DNA of 64,000 nucleotides, taken from Microbispora sp. H13382. GTDB taxonomy: Bacteria; Actinomycetota; Actinomycetes; Streptosporangiales; Streptosporangiaceae. The stretch is taken from assembly GCF_014161445.1 (NCBI RefSeq), contig NZ_JABBXA010000001.1, positions 682,001-746,000 on the forward strand, read 5' to 3'. Below the pieces are notes generated by a model that saw only the letters and a program-made list of their open reading frames with translations, did not search any database and was not told where the DNA came from. This document shows, one piece after another, positions 19,528 to 28,769 of the stretch (positions are counted from its first letter, which is position 1; every line of letters begins with the position of its first letter). Made by a program: the position numbers and the translations under genes.

Positions 19528-21102
19528 TCATCGGGCGGCGCGGAGGAGGTCGGCCGCCCGTTCCGCGACCATCACGGTCGGCGCGTGGGTGTTGCCGTGC
19601 GGGATGCGGGGGAAGACGGACGCGTCGGCGACGCGGAGGCCGGACACGCCGTGCACCCGCAGTTCGGGGTCGACCACGCCGCTGGTCTCGGTGCCGATGC
19701 GGGCGGTGCACGCCGGGTGGTAGGTGTGCTCCACCGTCCGCCGGACGTCCTCCTCGAGCTGGTCCCGCTTCAGGATGTGCGCCCCGGGGTGCAGTTCCCT
19801 GCCGAGGAACCCGCGCAGCGGCCCGGCCGCCGCGACCTCGCGAGCCCGCTCGACGGCCGTGACCATCGCGTCCACGTCCTCCGGTTCCGCGAGGTAGTTG
19901 AAGGTGATCGCCACCTTCTCCTGCGGGTCGGCGCCGCGCAGTCGCACACGGCCGGTGCTGGACGCACCGACCATGGAGCAGCCGATGCTGAACGCCGGGC
20001 GCGCGTAGGAGGTGAAGCCGTGGTTGTAGAAGTAGGCCGGCGCGGCGATGAACTGCATGTACGGCGCGTCGTCGCCTGAGCGGGTGTGGAAGAACGCCCC
20101 CGCCTCGCCGATGTTGGACGTGAGCAGGCCGCGGCGGCGCAGCAGGTAGTCGAGCAGTTGCACCGGTGACTGGGCCCCGGCGAGCGTCCCCTTGGCCGTC
20201 GTCTCGAAGACGATCATGGCCATCGGGTGGTCCATCAGGTGGGCGCCGACGTTGGGGTTGTCCACCACCACCGGGATCCCGTGCTCGGCCAGATGGTCGG
20301 CCGGTCCGATGCCCGACAGCATCAGGATCTGGGGGGTGTTGAACGCGCCGGCCGACAGCACGACCTCACGCTCGGCCTGGTAGGACTCGCGTCTGCCCGC
20401 GCGGACGACCTCGACACCGGTCGCGCGTCCGCCCTCGATGCGCAGTTTGAGGACGTGCGTGTCGGTGAGCACCGTCAGGTTCGGGCGCTTGCGCGCGGGA
20501 CGCAGGTAACCGTCCGCGGTGGTCCAGCGCTGCCCGCGGCGCTGAGTCAGCTGATACAGCCCGGCGCCCACCTGCTCGGCGCCGTTGAAGTCGTCGTTGC
20601 GCGGTATGCCGGTGTCGACCATGGCCGCCACGAGGCGTTCGCTCAGTTCGTTCGGCGAACGAGGATCTTCGACGTACAGCGGCCCGTCGGCGCCGTGGTA
20701 CTCGCCGGGGCCGCGCGAGTTGCGCTCGGCCCGCTTGAAGAGCGGAAGAACCTCGTCGTAGGACCAGCCGGTCGCACCGTTCGCGGCCCAGTGGTCGTAG
20801 TCGGAACGGTGACCGCGGATGTAGATCATCGCGTTCTGGCCGCTGCAGCCGCCTAGCATCTTCCCGCGCGGGTGGTAGAGGCTGCGCCCGCCCAGATGCG
20901 GTTCCGGCTCCGTGTAGAACTCCCAGTCGTGCCTGGTCCTGAACTGCTTGGCGAAGGCGGCGGGGATTCGGACGTTCGGATGACGGCCGGAGCCGCCGGC
21001 CTCGATGAGGAGGACCCTGACCGCGGGGTCCTGCGTCAGGCGCCCGGCCACCACGGCCCCCGCCGACCCGGCCCCGATCACGACGTAGTCGTAGCTGCCC
21101 AC
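19528..21102 (-). CDS. GMC-family FAD-dependent oxidoreductase
   Basis: 524 residues. The N-terminal FAD-binding Rossmann motif is [15 protein letters not shown], and the GMC signatures [21 protein letters not shown] and [15 protein letters not shown] are present. The C-terminal active site shows [10 protein letters not shown] (His) and [19 protein letters not shown] (His/Asn). The family oxidises alcohols such as choline, and also includes plant hydroxynitrile lyases; the substrate here is not evident. GTG start with GAGGAGAC upstream. First gene of the operon with the nitrile-hydratase-like subunits, so a linked pathway (alcohol, aldehyde or cyanohydrin to nitrile or thiocyanate) is possible but unproven. 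Confidence 0.9.
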   Translation of the reverse strand: MGSYDYVVIGAGSAGAVVAGRLTQDPAVRVLLIEAGGSGRHPNVRIPAAFAKQFRTRHDWEFYTEPEPHLGGRSLYHPRGKMLGGCSGQNAMIYIRGHRSDYDHWAANGATGWSYDEVLPLFKRAERNSRGPGEYHGADGPLYVEDPRSPNELSERLVAAMVDTGIPRNDDFNGAEQVGAGLYQLTQRRGQRWTTADGYLRPARKRPNLTVLTDTHVLKLRIEGGRATGVEVVRAGRRESYQAEREVVLSAGAFNTPQILMLSGIGPADHLAEHGIPVVVDNPNVGAHLMDHPMAMIVFETTAKGTLAGAQSPVQLLDYLLRRRGLLTSNIGEAGAFFHTRSGDDAPYMQFIAAPAYFYNHGFTSYARPAFSIGCSMVGASSTGRVRLRGADPQEKVAITFNYLAEPEDVDAMVTAVERAREVAAAGPLRGFLGRELHPGAHILKRDQLEEDVRRTVEHTYHPACTARIGTETSGVVDPELRVHGVSGLRVADASVFPRIPHGNTHAPTVMVAERAADLLRAAR

Positions 21103-21225
21103 CGTCTCCTCATCTCGTCGATCCGCTGTGAAGGCGTCGCACCGTGCTGTGGGAACTGTGGTTCCGGCTCCTGGATGCGGCTCTCACGATCACGCGGCCG
21201 CGTTGGGCGGAGACGTCGTGCCGAG

Positions 21226-21245
21226 TCGAGTCAGCGTTGACTCGA
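21226..21245. promoter_or_regulatory. Palindromic operator candidate upstream of the GMC/nitrile-hydratase-like operon
   Basis: Perfect 8-base inverted repeat TCGAGTCA-gcgt-TGACTCGA, centred about 130 bases before the GMC gene start. It lies between ileS and this operon, which both run on the minus strand. The symmetry suits a dimeric repressor site; the cognate regulator is not in the window. Confidence 0.45.
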
Positions 21246-21336
21246 TTCATGACAATAAGTTCCGACAGGAGACAGCACAAGGCTGTACGAGGAGAGGGTG
21301 ATCTCGGTGTGAGTTTCCCGATATTTCCGGCGTCGC

Positions 21337-21367
21337 GTCACCGGGGCCGTGGACCGGCCCCGGTGAC
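21337..21367 (-). terminator. Hairpin terminator after ileS
   Basis: Perfect 13-base arms GTCACCGGGGCCG and CGGCCCCGGTGAC with a 5-base loop, 18 bases beyond the ileS stop. No T-run follows, as is common for actinobacterial terminators. Confidence 0.75.
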
Positions 21368-21385
21368 ATCGGGCGACAGCCTGAC

Positions 21386-24300
21386 TCAGGCCTTGCGGAG
21401 GCGGAAGGACAGGCCGAGGTCGGCGTCCTCGTGGACCGGCAGGTCCTCGTCCGGGGCGCCTTCCGCGATCCGGGAGGCGAGCACCTCGTCGGCCACGGCG
21501 CCGGCGGCTCCGCGCAGCGCCTCGGCCAGCTCGCCGTCGGCCGACCACCACAGGTCGATGCGGTCGGTGATGGACAGCCCGGTGGACTTGCGGGCCTCCT
21601 GGACGAGCCGGACCACGTCGCGGACCAGGCCTGCCCGGCGCAGTTCGTCGGTGATCGCCAGGTCCAGGGCCACGGTTTCGCCGGTGCCGGTGTCCACCGC
21701 GCCGGTCTCCACGGCCCAGCCCGACTTGGGCTGCTCGGTCACGATCACGTCGTCCGCGCCCAGCTCCACCGTGCCCAGCTCCCCGGCCTCGACCGTCGCG
21801 GTCCCGCCCGAGCGCAGGGCCCGGGCCAGCGCCGCCGGGTCGGCCGCCGACACGGCGGCGGCGACGAGCTTGGTCTGCGAGCCGAACCGCTTGCCGAGGC
21901 TGCGGAAGTTGGGCTTGACCGTGAACGTCACCAGGTCGGCGGAGAACCCGGACAGGTCCTCCAGCCGCTGGACGTTCAGCTCGTCGGCGATCAGCTCGCG
22001 CAGCTCGGCGGGGAGCGCGGCCCAGCCGGGGGCGCCGACCAGCGCCCGGCCGAGCGGCTGGCGGGTCTTGACCGACGAGGACGCGCGGGCCGAACGGCCC
22101 AGCTCGACCAGCCGGCGCACCAGCGCCATCCACTCCGACAGCTCGGGGTCGAGCAGCGCGGAGTTCACCTCGGGCCAGGCGGCCAGGTGCACCGACGCCG
22201 GGGCGTCCGGGTCGCGCAGCACGTCCCACAGGTAGTCCGTGAGGAACGGCACCAGCGGGGCCATGAGCCGGGTGACGGTCTCCAGGCACTCGTACAGCGT
22301 CGCGAAGGCGGACGCCTCACCGGACCAGAAGCGGCGGCGCGAGCGGCGGACGTACCAGTTGGACAGGTCGTCCAGGAACTCGGTGAGCCGGCGACCGGCC
22401 CGGGCGGTGTCGAACTCCTCCATGGACGCGGTGACCTCGGCCACCGTACGGTGCAGCTCCGCCAGCGCCCACCGGTCGATCAGCGGCCGCTCGGCGTACG
22501 CCGGGGCCTCGGCCATCCGGGCCGGGGACCACGACTCGGCGTTGGCGTAGAGCGCGAAGAACGACGCGGTGTTCCAGTAGGTCAGCAGGACCTTGCGGAC
22601 GATCTCCTCCAGCGCGGCGTGGCCGATCCTGCGCGGGGCCCAGGGAGAGCCGGAGGTGGCCATGTACCAGCGCAGGGCGTCGGCGCCGTGCTGGTCCATC
22701 AGCGGCATCGGCCGCAGCACGTTGCCCAGGTGCTTGCTCATCTTGCGGCCGTCCTCGGCGAGGATCAGGCCGAGGCAGAGCACGTTCTCGTACGACGACC
22801 GGTCGAACACCAGCGTGCCGACGGTCATCATCGAGTAGAACCAGCCGCGGGTCTGGTCGATCGCCTCGCAGATGAACTGGCCGGGGAAGGAGCTCTCGAA
22901 GATCTCCTTGTTGACCAGCGGCGCGCCCCACTGCGCGAACGGCATGGCGCCCGAGTCGTACCAGACGTCGATCACGTCGGGCACGCGCCGCGCCTCCGCC
23001 TGACACGCCGGGCAGGGGAAGGTCACGTCGTCGACGTACGGGCGGTGCGGGTCGAGCCCGGTCAGGTCGCGGCCCGCCAGCTCGCCCAGCTCCTCCAGCG
23101 AGCCGACGCAGGTGACGTGCTCCTCGTCCCGGGAGCAGACCCACAGCGGCAGCGGCGTGCCCCAGTAGCGGGACCGCGACAGCGCCCAGTCGACGTTGTT
23201 ACGGAGCCACTCGCCGTACCGGCCGTGCTTGATGGTCTCGGGGAACCAGTTGGTGCGCTCGTTCTCCGCGAGGAGCCGATCCTTGATCTCCGTGGTCCTG
23301 ATGTACCAGGACGGCAGCGCGTAGTAGAGCAGCGGGGTGTGGCAGCGCCAGCAGTGCGGGTAGCTGTGCTCGAAGTGCTCGCCGCGGAACAGCAGGCCGC
23401 GCTCGCGGAGGTTGTCGGTGAGCGGCTCGTCGGCGTCCTTGAAGAACAGGCCGCCCACGAACGGCACGTCCGGCAGGAACCGCCCGTCCGGGCCGATCGG
23501 GTTGACCACGGGCAGGCCGTACCGCTTGCAGACCGTCATGTCGTCGGCGCCGAAGGCGGGGGCCTGGTGGACCAGGCCGGTGCCGTCCTCGACCGTGACG
23601 TACGTGCCGAGCACGACGTAGTGGGCATCCTCGATGTCCACCAGGTCGAAGGGGCGCCGGTAGGCGGTGTGCTCCAGCTCGGAGCCCTTGTAGGTGGCCA
23701 GCACCTCGGCGTCCTCGCCGAGGACCCGCCGCAGCAGCGGCTCGGCCACCACGAGCACCTCGTCGCCGCGCCGGGCCGCGACGTACGTCACGTCGGGGTG
23801 CACGGCGACCGCGGTGTTGGACACCAGGGTCCAGGGCGTGGTGGTCCAGATCAGCAGCGAGGCGCCCAGCTCGGCCGGCGGGCCGGACACGACGGGCATC
23901 CGCACGTACACCGACGGGCTGGAGACGGTCTCGTAGCCGCCGGGCTGGCCGAGCTCGTGGTCGGACAGGCCGGTACCGCAACGGGGGCAGTACGGCGTGA
24001 TGCGGTGGTCGCGGAACAGCAGGCCCTTGTCCCAGACGACCTTGAGCGACCACCAGACGGCCTCGACGTACTGGGGGTCCATGGTGCGGTAGGCCTGGGA
24101 CATGTCGACCCAGTAGCCCATCCGCTCGGTCATCTCCTCGAACGCGTCCACGTGCCGCAGCACCGACTCGCGGCAGCGCGCGTTGAACTCGGCGATGCCG
24201 TACGACTCGATCTCGGGCTTGCCGGACAGGCCGAGTTCCTTCTCGACGGCGACCTCGACGGGCAGGCCGTGGCAGTCCCAGCCGGCCTTGCGGGGGACGT

Positions 24301-24544
24301 GGTAGCCGCGCATCGACTTGTAGCGGGGGAAGACGTCCTTGAAGACGCGGGCCTCGACGTGGTGCACGCCGGGCATGCCGTTGGCGGTGGGCGGGCCCTC
24401 GTAGAACACCCAGGACGGGCCGCCGGCGTTCTGCTCCAGCGAGCGCTCGAAGACCTTCCCGTCCCGCCAGCGTTCGAGGACCTCGTGCTCGAGGGCCGGC
24501 AGGTCGACCTGCGCGGGAAGTGAGCGGAAGTGATGGGAAGACAT
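21386..24544 (-). CDS. ileS: Isoleucyl-tRNA synthetase
   Basis: Class I aminoacyl-tRNA synthetase of 1052 residues. The HIGH-like motif is PGVHHVEA (degenerate first position, usual in this IleRS type), the editing domain has TTTPWTL, and the KMSKH loop is DGRKMSKHLGN. It is followed by the anticodon-binding domain and a C-terminal extension. Start ATG 24544 was chosen because it fits the normal N-terminus and follows the T-box leader. Longer reading frames run into that leader. It resembles the eukaryote-like IleRS class, which is often less sensitive to mupirocin; that last point is inference from the family. Confidence 0.95.
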   Translation of the reverse strand: MSSHHFRSLPAQVDLPALEHEVLERWRDGKVFERSLEQNAGGPSWVFYEGPPTANGMPGVHHVEARVFKDVFPRYKSMRGYHVPRKAGWDCHGLPVEVAVEKELGLSGKPEIESYGIAEFNARCRESVLRHVDAFEEMTERMGYWVDMSQAYRTMDPQYVEAVWWSLKVVWDKGLLFRDHRITPYCPRCGTGLSDHELGQPGGYETVSSPSVYVRMPVVSGPPAELGASLLIWTTTPWTLVSNTAVAVHPDVTYVAARRGDEVLVVAEPLLRRVLGEDAEVLATYKGSELEHTAYRRPFDLVDIEDAHYVVLGTYVTVEDGTGLVHQAPAFGADDMTVCKRYGLPVVNPIGPDGRFLPDVPFVGGLFFKDADEPLTDNLRERGLLFRGEHFEHSYPHCWRCHTPLLYYALPSWYIRTTEIKDRLLAENERTNWFPETIKHGRYGEWLRNNVDWALSRSRYWGTPLPLWVCSRDEEHVTCVGSLEELGELAGRDLTGLDPHRPYVDDVTFPCPACQAEARRVPDVIDVWYDSGAMPFAQWGAPLVNKEIFESSFPGQFICEAIDQTRGWFYSMMTVGTLVFDRSSYENVLCLGLILAEDGRKMSKHLGNVLRPMPLMDQHGADALRWYMATSGSPWAPRRIGHAALEEIVRKVLLTYWNTASFFALYANAESWSPARMAEAPAYAERPLIDRWALAELHRTVAEVTASMEEFDTARAGRRLTEFLDDLSNWYVRRSRRRFWSGEASAFATLYECLETVTRLMAPLVPFLTDYLWDVLRDPDAPASVHLAAWPEVNSALLDPELSEWMALVRRLVELGRSARASSSVKTRQPLGRALVGAPGWAALPAELRELIADELNVQRLEDLSGFSADLVTFTVKPNFRSLGKRFGSQTKLVAAAVSAADPAALARALRSGGTATVEAGELGTVELGADDVIVTEQPKSGWAVETGAVDTGTGETVALDLAITDELRRAGLVRDVVRLVQEARKSTGLSITDRIDLWWSADGELAEALRGAAGAVADEVLASRIAEGAPDEDLPVHEDADLGLSFRLRKA

Positions 24545-24822
24545 CGTCGGGCGGAACCTCCACGCGGTGGCTGTGACAGCGCTGCTGACATGGCGTGAAG
24601 GGACGAAGCCGCCAGACGGCTCCGCGGTACCACCCTTCTTGACGCCCGGCCGGTGGCGGGCGCCCTCTCGTTTTCTCTCCGCTGCCGGTTCTACTCGGCC
24701 GGGACGGCCTTTCCTCCGGCGGCTCCGGGGTGATCTTCCCTCCACGGCCCGCCCCGGGCTCACACCGTCCCCGGGTCGCTGAGCGGGCGGATGTGGAGGT
24801 ACTCGTCCCCATCAACGCCTTG
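24545..24822 (-). promoter_or_regulatory. T-box riboswitch in the ileS leader
   Basis: The conserved T-box GGGTGGTACCGCGG is at 24635-24622 on the minus strand. Upstream in the transcript are the AGTA bulge (24803-24800) in GACGAGTACC and the isoleucine specifier codon ATC (24792-24790). Instead of a T-tailed terminator, the region before the start holds CCACCGCGTGGAGG, in which the SD (24561-24557) sits at the foot of a small hairpin, and CCACC can also pair with GGTGG of the T-box. This is the layout of translational T-boxes known in actinobacteria: uncharged tRNA-Ile would free the SD. Confidence 0.9.
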
Positions 24823-25065
24823 CAGACTAAGACGATAACGCAACCCGGCCGCGAGGGCTTCCCGATATACGGGCGACGATCCGGGTGAGACCCGGCTCGT
24901 CGTGGGAATACGGGGGAGGACGCCCTGCGGGGTGCGCACGGGTGATGTACGACTCCTCTCCGGCGGCACCAGTCGCGACAAAGAGATCGAAATTGGGGGC
25001 GACGAGGAGGAGCTGGCCGAATACGTCATCCGGGTACGGGTGGGGTAAAAGCCTCGGCGAGTCCG

Positions 25066-25094
25066 TTGCCGATCCGTTATCGGCGACTTATTCT
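25066..25094 (+). promoter_or_regulatory. Candidate promoter of the dksA-lspA-rluD operon
   Basis: TTGCCG (25066-25071) and TATTCT (25089-25094) are 17 bases apart, 77 bases before the DksA-family start. A short inverted repeat GCCGAT-ccgtt-ATCGGC (25068-25084) lies inside it and could be an operator. The rest of the stretch 24823-25171 shows no gene. Confidence 0.5.
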
Positions 25095-25171
25095 GCCCGG
25101 ACCGGCCCTATGTGCGCCCTGCCCCGAGGGGCATGGGCTCGAAGGGTTCCTGGGCGAAGGGGAGGCCCGCA

Positions 25172-25567
25172 ATGACGACGCGCACGGCGAGAACCGCCAT
25201 CGGTGAGGACGTCTGGTCCGAGGAGGAGCTCGCCGAGGTCCGCGAGCGGCTGCGGCACGAGATCGAGGAGTTGCGCGCCGACATCGCCAGGGCGGAGGAG
25301 CAGCTCGCGTCCGGTGACGTGAGCCAGGGCGCGGGGGACGATCCGGCCGATGCCGGGGCCAAGACGTATGAGCGTGAGCGTGAGATCGCCCTTACCCTGA
25401 ATGCGCGCGACCTGCTCGCGCAGAACGAGCGGGCGATCGCCCGCGTCGAGGCAGGGACTTACGGAGAGTGCGAATCGTGCCACAAGCCGATCGGCAAGGA
25501 GCGCCTGAGGGCATTCCCGAGAGCGACGCTGTGCGTAGTGTGCAAGCAGCGGGAGGAGCGCCGCTGA
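25172..25567 (+). CDS. DksA/TraR-family zinc-finger protein
   Basis: 131 residues. A long N-terminal coiled coil (about 15-65, SEEELAEVRERLRHEIEELR by position) is followed by a C4 zinc finger: CESCHKPIG and [11 protein letters not shown] at the C-terminus. The family acts on RNA polymerase through its secondary channel. The coiled-coil tip acidic pair of true DksA cannot be assigned with confidence. ATG 25172 follows GGGGAGG. The 3' end overlaps the start of lspA in another frame. Confidence 0.88.
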   Translation: MTTRTARTAIGEDVWSEEELAEVRERLRHEIEELRADIARAEEQLASGDVSQGAGDDPADAGAKTYEREREIALTLNARDLLAQNERAIARVEAGTYGECESCHKPIGKERLRAFPRATLCVVCKQREERR

Positions 25568-26151
25568 GCGGCGCCGACCCGGCGAGGGCCAACCGGGCGC
25601 GGAGGATCGCCCTTCTCGCCGTCCTGGCCGCGGTCGTCTACGTGCTCGACCAGGTCAGCAAGTTCCTGGTCGTGGAGTTCCTGGAGCACGAGGAGCCACT
25701 CACCGTCGTTCCCGGCGCGCTCGTGCTGACCGTGATCCGCAACGCCGGCGCCGCCTTCAGCATCGGCACCGGCATGACGATCGTGTTCACGGTGATCGCG
25801 CTGGCCGTCGTCGTCGCGATCGTGCGTACGGCGCGGCAGTTGCGCAGCCTGCCCTGGGCGATCACGCTCGGCCTGCTGCTGGGCGGCGCGGTCGGCAACC
25901 TGACCGACCGCGTCTTCCGGTCGCCGGCGCCGTTCCAGGGGCACGTCGTCGACTTCATCCAGGTGTTCCCCGTCACGCGGTTCCCGGTGTTCAACGTCGC
26001 CGACTCGGCCATCGTGTGCGGTGGCGTGCTCGCCGTGTTCCTCGCCTGGCGCGGCTACCAGATCGACGGCACCCGCCAGACGGACGAGCAGCCCGAGAAG
26101 CACGCGGACGAGCAGACCGGCGAGCGGGCGGGGGAGCGGGCCGATGGGTGA
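25531..26151 (+). CDS. lspA: Lipoprotein signal peptidase
   Basis: Membrane aspartyl protease that cleaves prolipoproteins after lipidation. Four hydrophobic segments. The catalytic Asp residues are in GNLTDRVF and FNVADSAI, and the [10 protein letters not shown] motif is present. A charged C-terminal tail of about 30 residues follows. Start uncertain: GTG 25531, GTG 25540 and GTG 25468 are all in frame and overlap the upstream gene. The best SD (GGGAGGAG, 25551-25558) would serve a CTG at 25564 that overlaps the upstream stop. Confidence 0.93.
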   Translation: MRSVQAAGGAPLSGADPARANRARRIALLAVLAAVVYVLDQVSKFLVVEFLEHEEPLTVVPGALVLTVIRNAGAAFSIGTGMTIVFTVIALAVVVAIVRTARQLRSLPWAITLGLLLGGAVGNLTDRVFRSPAPFQGHVVDFIQVFPVTRFPVFNVADSAIVCGGVLAVFLAWRGYQIDGTRQTDEQPEKHADEQTGERAGERADG

Positions 26152-27073
26152 CCAGCGCAGCCTGCCCGTCCCCGACGGCCTGGAGGGTGAGCGTCTCGAC
26201 GCCGCCCTGGCCCGGCTGTTCGGCTTCTCCCGCACCCGCGCGGCCGAACTGATCGCCTCGGGGGACGTGCTGGTCGACGGCGCCGTCCCGGCGAAGTCCG
26301 ACCGCGTCCACGCCGGGGCCTGGCTGGACGTCACGATCCCGCCGCCCCCCGCGGCGCCGATGCCCGTGGCCGAGCCCGTCCCGGGCATGACGATCCTGCA
26401 CGAGGACGACGACATCGTCGTCGTGAGCAAGCCGATCGGCGTCGCGGCGCACCCGACCGTCGGCTGGACCGGCCCCACCGTGATCGGCGGCCTGCTCGGC
26501 GCCGGCCACCGGGTGTCCACGAGCGGCGCGGCCGAGCGCCAGGGCATCGTCCACAGGCTCGACGCCAACACCACCGGCGTGATGGTCGTCGCCAAGAGCG
26601 AGCGGGCCTACTCGCACCTCAAGCGGGCGTTCAAGGAACGCACCGTCGACAAGCGCTACCACGCGCTCGTCCAGGGGCACATGGACCCGCTGCGCGGCAC
26701 CGTGGACGCTCCGATCGACCGGCATCCGTCGGGCGACGGGCGCTTCGCGGTGGTGGCCGGGGGCAAGGACTCGGTCACGCACTACGACACGATCGAGGCG
26801 TTCCGGGCGGCGTCGCTGCTCGACATCAAGCTGGAGACCGGCAGGACCCACCAGATCCGGGTCCACATGGCCGCGCTCCGGCATCCGTGCGTGGGCGACC
26901 TGATGTACGGCGCCGACCCCACCCTCGCCGCCCGTCTCGGCGTGAGCCGGCAGTGGCTGCACGCGGTCTCACTGTCGTTCGAGCACCCGGCGACGGGGGA
27001 GTGGATGACCTTCACCAGCGACTACCCCGGCGACCTGGCCCGCGCGCTGGAGATCCTCGCGGACGAGGGCTGA
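26144..27073 (+). CDS. RluD-family 23S rRNA pseudouridine synthase
   Basis: 309 residues. An N-terminal S4 RNA-binding domain (about 1-75, [20 protein letters not shown] by position) is followed by the RluA-type catalytic domain with the Asp in [15 protein letters not shown] and the RTHQIRVH motif. Its target, by family, is uridines in helix 69 of 23S rRNA. ATG overlaps the lspA stop by 8 bases, and lspA-rluD order is the usual actinobacterial one. It is convergent with the kinase gene that ends 11 bases downstream. Confidence 0.92.
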   Translation: MGDQRSLPVPDGLEGERLDAALARLFGFSRTRAAELIASGDVLVDGAVPAKSDRVHAGAWLDVTIPPPPAAPMPVAEPVPGMTILHEDDDIVVVSKPIGVAAHPTVGWTGPTVIGGLLGAGHRVSTSGAAERQGIVHRLDANTTGVMVVAKSERAYSHLKRAFKERTVDKRYHALVQGHMDPLRGTVDAPIDRHPSGDGRFAVVAGGKDSVTHYDTIEAFRAASLLDIKLETGRTHQIRVHMAALRHPCVGDLMYGADPTLAARLGVSRQWLHAVSLSFEHPATGEWMTFTSDYPGDLARALEILADEG

Positions 27074-27083
27074 CGGGGGCCCG

Positions 27084-28676
27084 TCACGCGTCCCAGTCGT
27101 TCTCCGGCTGGGTGTAGCCGTCGGGGATGTCACCGGTGTGCTCGTCCGTGGCGGCCTTGTGGCCCTCGCCTTTTCCCGGGCCTCCACTCTTGCCCTGGGT
27201 CGGCGCGACGGATCCGCCGCCCTTCCCGGACTTGGGTGCGGAGGGCTGCCCCTTGCTCGACCCGTTGCCGGATCCGTTGCCGGGGTGGTTCGCCTGGCCG
27301 GAGCCCTTGGGCTTGGACGCGTCCTCGTCGGGCTTCCCCTTGGGCTTCTCCTTGGGCTTCGCGCCGCCGGGATCGCCGGCCGGATTTCCGCCGGGCCCGT
27401 TCCCCGGCCGGCCGCGGTCGTCCGGACGGCTCCCGGAGTTCGCCACGGGCTGGGTGGCCGTCTTCCTCTCCGCCTCGCGGCTCTCGGTCCGCCTGCCGCT
27501 CTTGGCGGTCTCGACGGCCTCGGGGGTCCTGGTCGCGAAGACCGTCACCGTGGGCGTGCTCACCACGGTGGTCCCCCGGGGGTCGGCCGGAGGCCGGGCG
27601 GTCGCGAACGCGACGGTGCCCGCCGCCAGGCCGACGAGCGCGACGAGGACCCCTGAGCCCGCCGCCAGCGCCCAGGGGCTGCGGCGTCCCTCCACCGGCA
27701 CGTGGGCGGGGACCGGGGTCGGCGCCGGGGTGATCCCGGGCAGAGGCGCGGGAGTGGGCGCGGGAGCCGGCGCGGTGCCCTCGAACCCGGGCATCAGCCG
27801 GGCGAGCCTGGGCGGGTGCCGCGGGCGCGGCACGACCGGGCCGGTCACCTGGCCGGTGGCCACGGCGTGCAGGTGCTGCGCGGCATAGTCCGCGCTCATC
27901 CTGAGGTCCGGGTCCTTGACCAGCAGGCCCTCGATGACCGGCGCCAGCGGGCCGGCGTTGTGCATCGGGCCGGCCTCCTCGTACATGACCGCGGCCAGCG
28001 TCGCCAGCGCGTGGCCCCGGTTGAACGGCGAGCGCCCCTCGACGGCCATGAACAGCGTCACCCCGAGCGACCACAGGTCCGACGCCCGCTGCGCCTGCCG
28101 GCCCGCCGCCCGCTCCGGGGCGATGAACGCCGGGGTGCCGATCAGCATGCCGGTGCGGGTGACCGGCGAGTCGTCCTCCATCGCGGCGATGCCGAAGTCC
28201 GTCAGCACGACCCGGCCGTCGTCGGCGAGCAGCACGTTGTCGGGCTTGACGTCCCGGTGCAGCACCCCGTTCGCGTGGGCGACGCGCAGCGCGGCCAGCA
28301 CCTGCGACCCGATCTCCGCGGCCCGCCGGGGCGGCAGGGGGCCCTCGTCGCGGATGACCGACCCGAGCGTCCGGGACGGGATCAGTTCCAGGACGATCCA
28401 GGGGTAGCCGTTCTCCTCGAAGGCGTCGTACACTGCCGCCACGCTCGGATGGCTCAACCGCCCGGCGGCCCTGGCCTCGCGGAAGGTCCTGATCGTGAAG
28501 ACCTCCCGCTCCGGGCCGGTGAGCTCGGCTGACGCGAGTAGCTCCTTGACGGCGACCTCCCGTTCGAGCACCTGGTCGACGGCTCGCCACACGGTGCCCA
28601 TGCCGCCCCGCCCCAGCGGCTCGATCAGGCGATAGCGTCCTGCCACGACACGTTCGGAGGTCTGCGCTTCAGCCAT
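27084..28676 (-). CDS. Membrane Ser/Thr protein kinase with a disordered extracellular tail
   Basis: 530 residues. PknB-type kinase domain (about 14-270): glycine loop GRGGMG, ATP lysine K44, catalytic HRDVKPDN (D142), DFG (D160) and GTPAFIAPE activation segment. A Pro-rich juxtamembrane region precedes one membrane helix (about 335-357). The extracellular part of about 170 residues is Gly/Lys/Pro-rich with no PASTA or recognisable sensor domain. ATG 28676. Same orientation as the next kinase upstream, 93 bases away. Confidence 0.92.
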   Translation of the reverse strand: MAEAQTSERVVAGRYRLIEPLGRGGMGTVWRAVDQVLEREVAVKELLASAELTGPEREVFTIRTFREARAAGRLSHPSVAAVYDAFEENGYPWIVLELIPSRTLGSVIRDEGPLPPRRAAEIGSQVLAALRVAHANGVLHRDVKPDNVLLADDGRVVLTDFGIAAMEDDSPVTRTGMLIGTPAFIAPERAAGRQAQRASDLWSLGVTLFMAVEGRSPFNRGHALATLAAVMYEEAGPMHNAGPLAPVIEGLLVKDPDLRMSADYAAQHLHAVATGQVTGPVVPRPRHPPRLARLMPGFEGTAPAPAPTPAPLPGITPAPTPVPAHVPVEGRRSPWALAAGSGVLVALVGLAAGTVAFATARPPADPRGTTVVSTPTVTVFATRTPEAVETAKSGRRTESREAERKTATQPVANSGSRPDDRGRPGNGPGGNPAGDPGGAKPKEKPKGKPDEDASKPKGSGQANHPGNGSGNGSSKGQPSAPKSGKGGGSVAPTQGKSGGPGKGEGHKAATDEHTGDIPDGYTQPENDWDA

Positions 28677-28769
28677 GCTTGTCGCGCTACCCCACTTGGG
28701 CGAACGCATGCGACATCGTTGCTCTTCAGGGGCGAAATCGCCCGCGACCTGCGGATCTTAACCGAATCG

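Noticed and set aside
21431-24523. 1030-codon open frame antisense to ileS
   Set aside because: Shadow of ileS codon bias; no recognisable protein features.
24760-25029. Open frame on the minus strand upstream of ileS
   Set aside because: It covers the 5' part of the T-box leader, and its Ser-rich sequence has no features.
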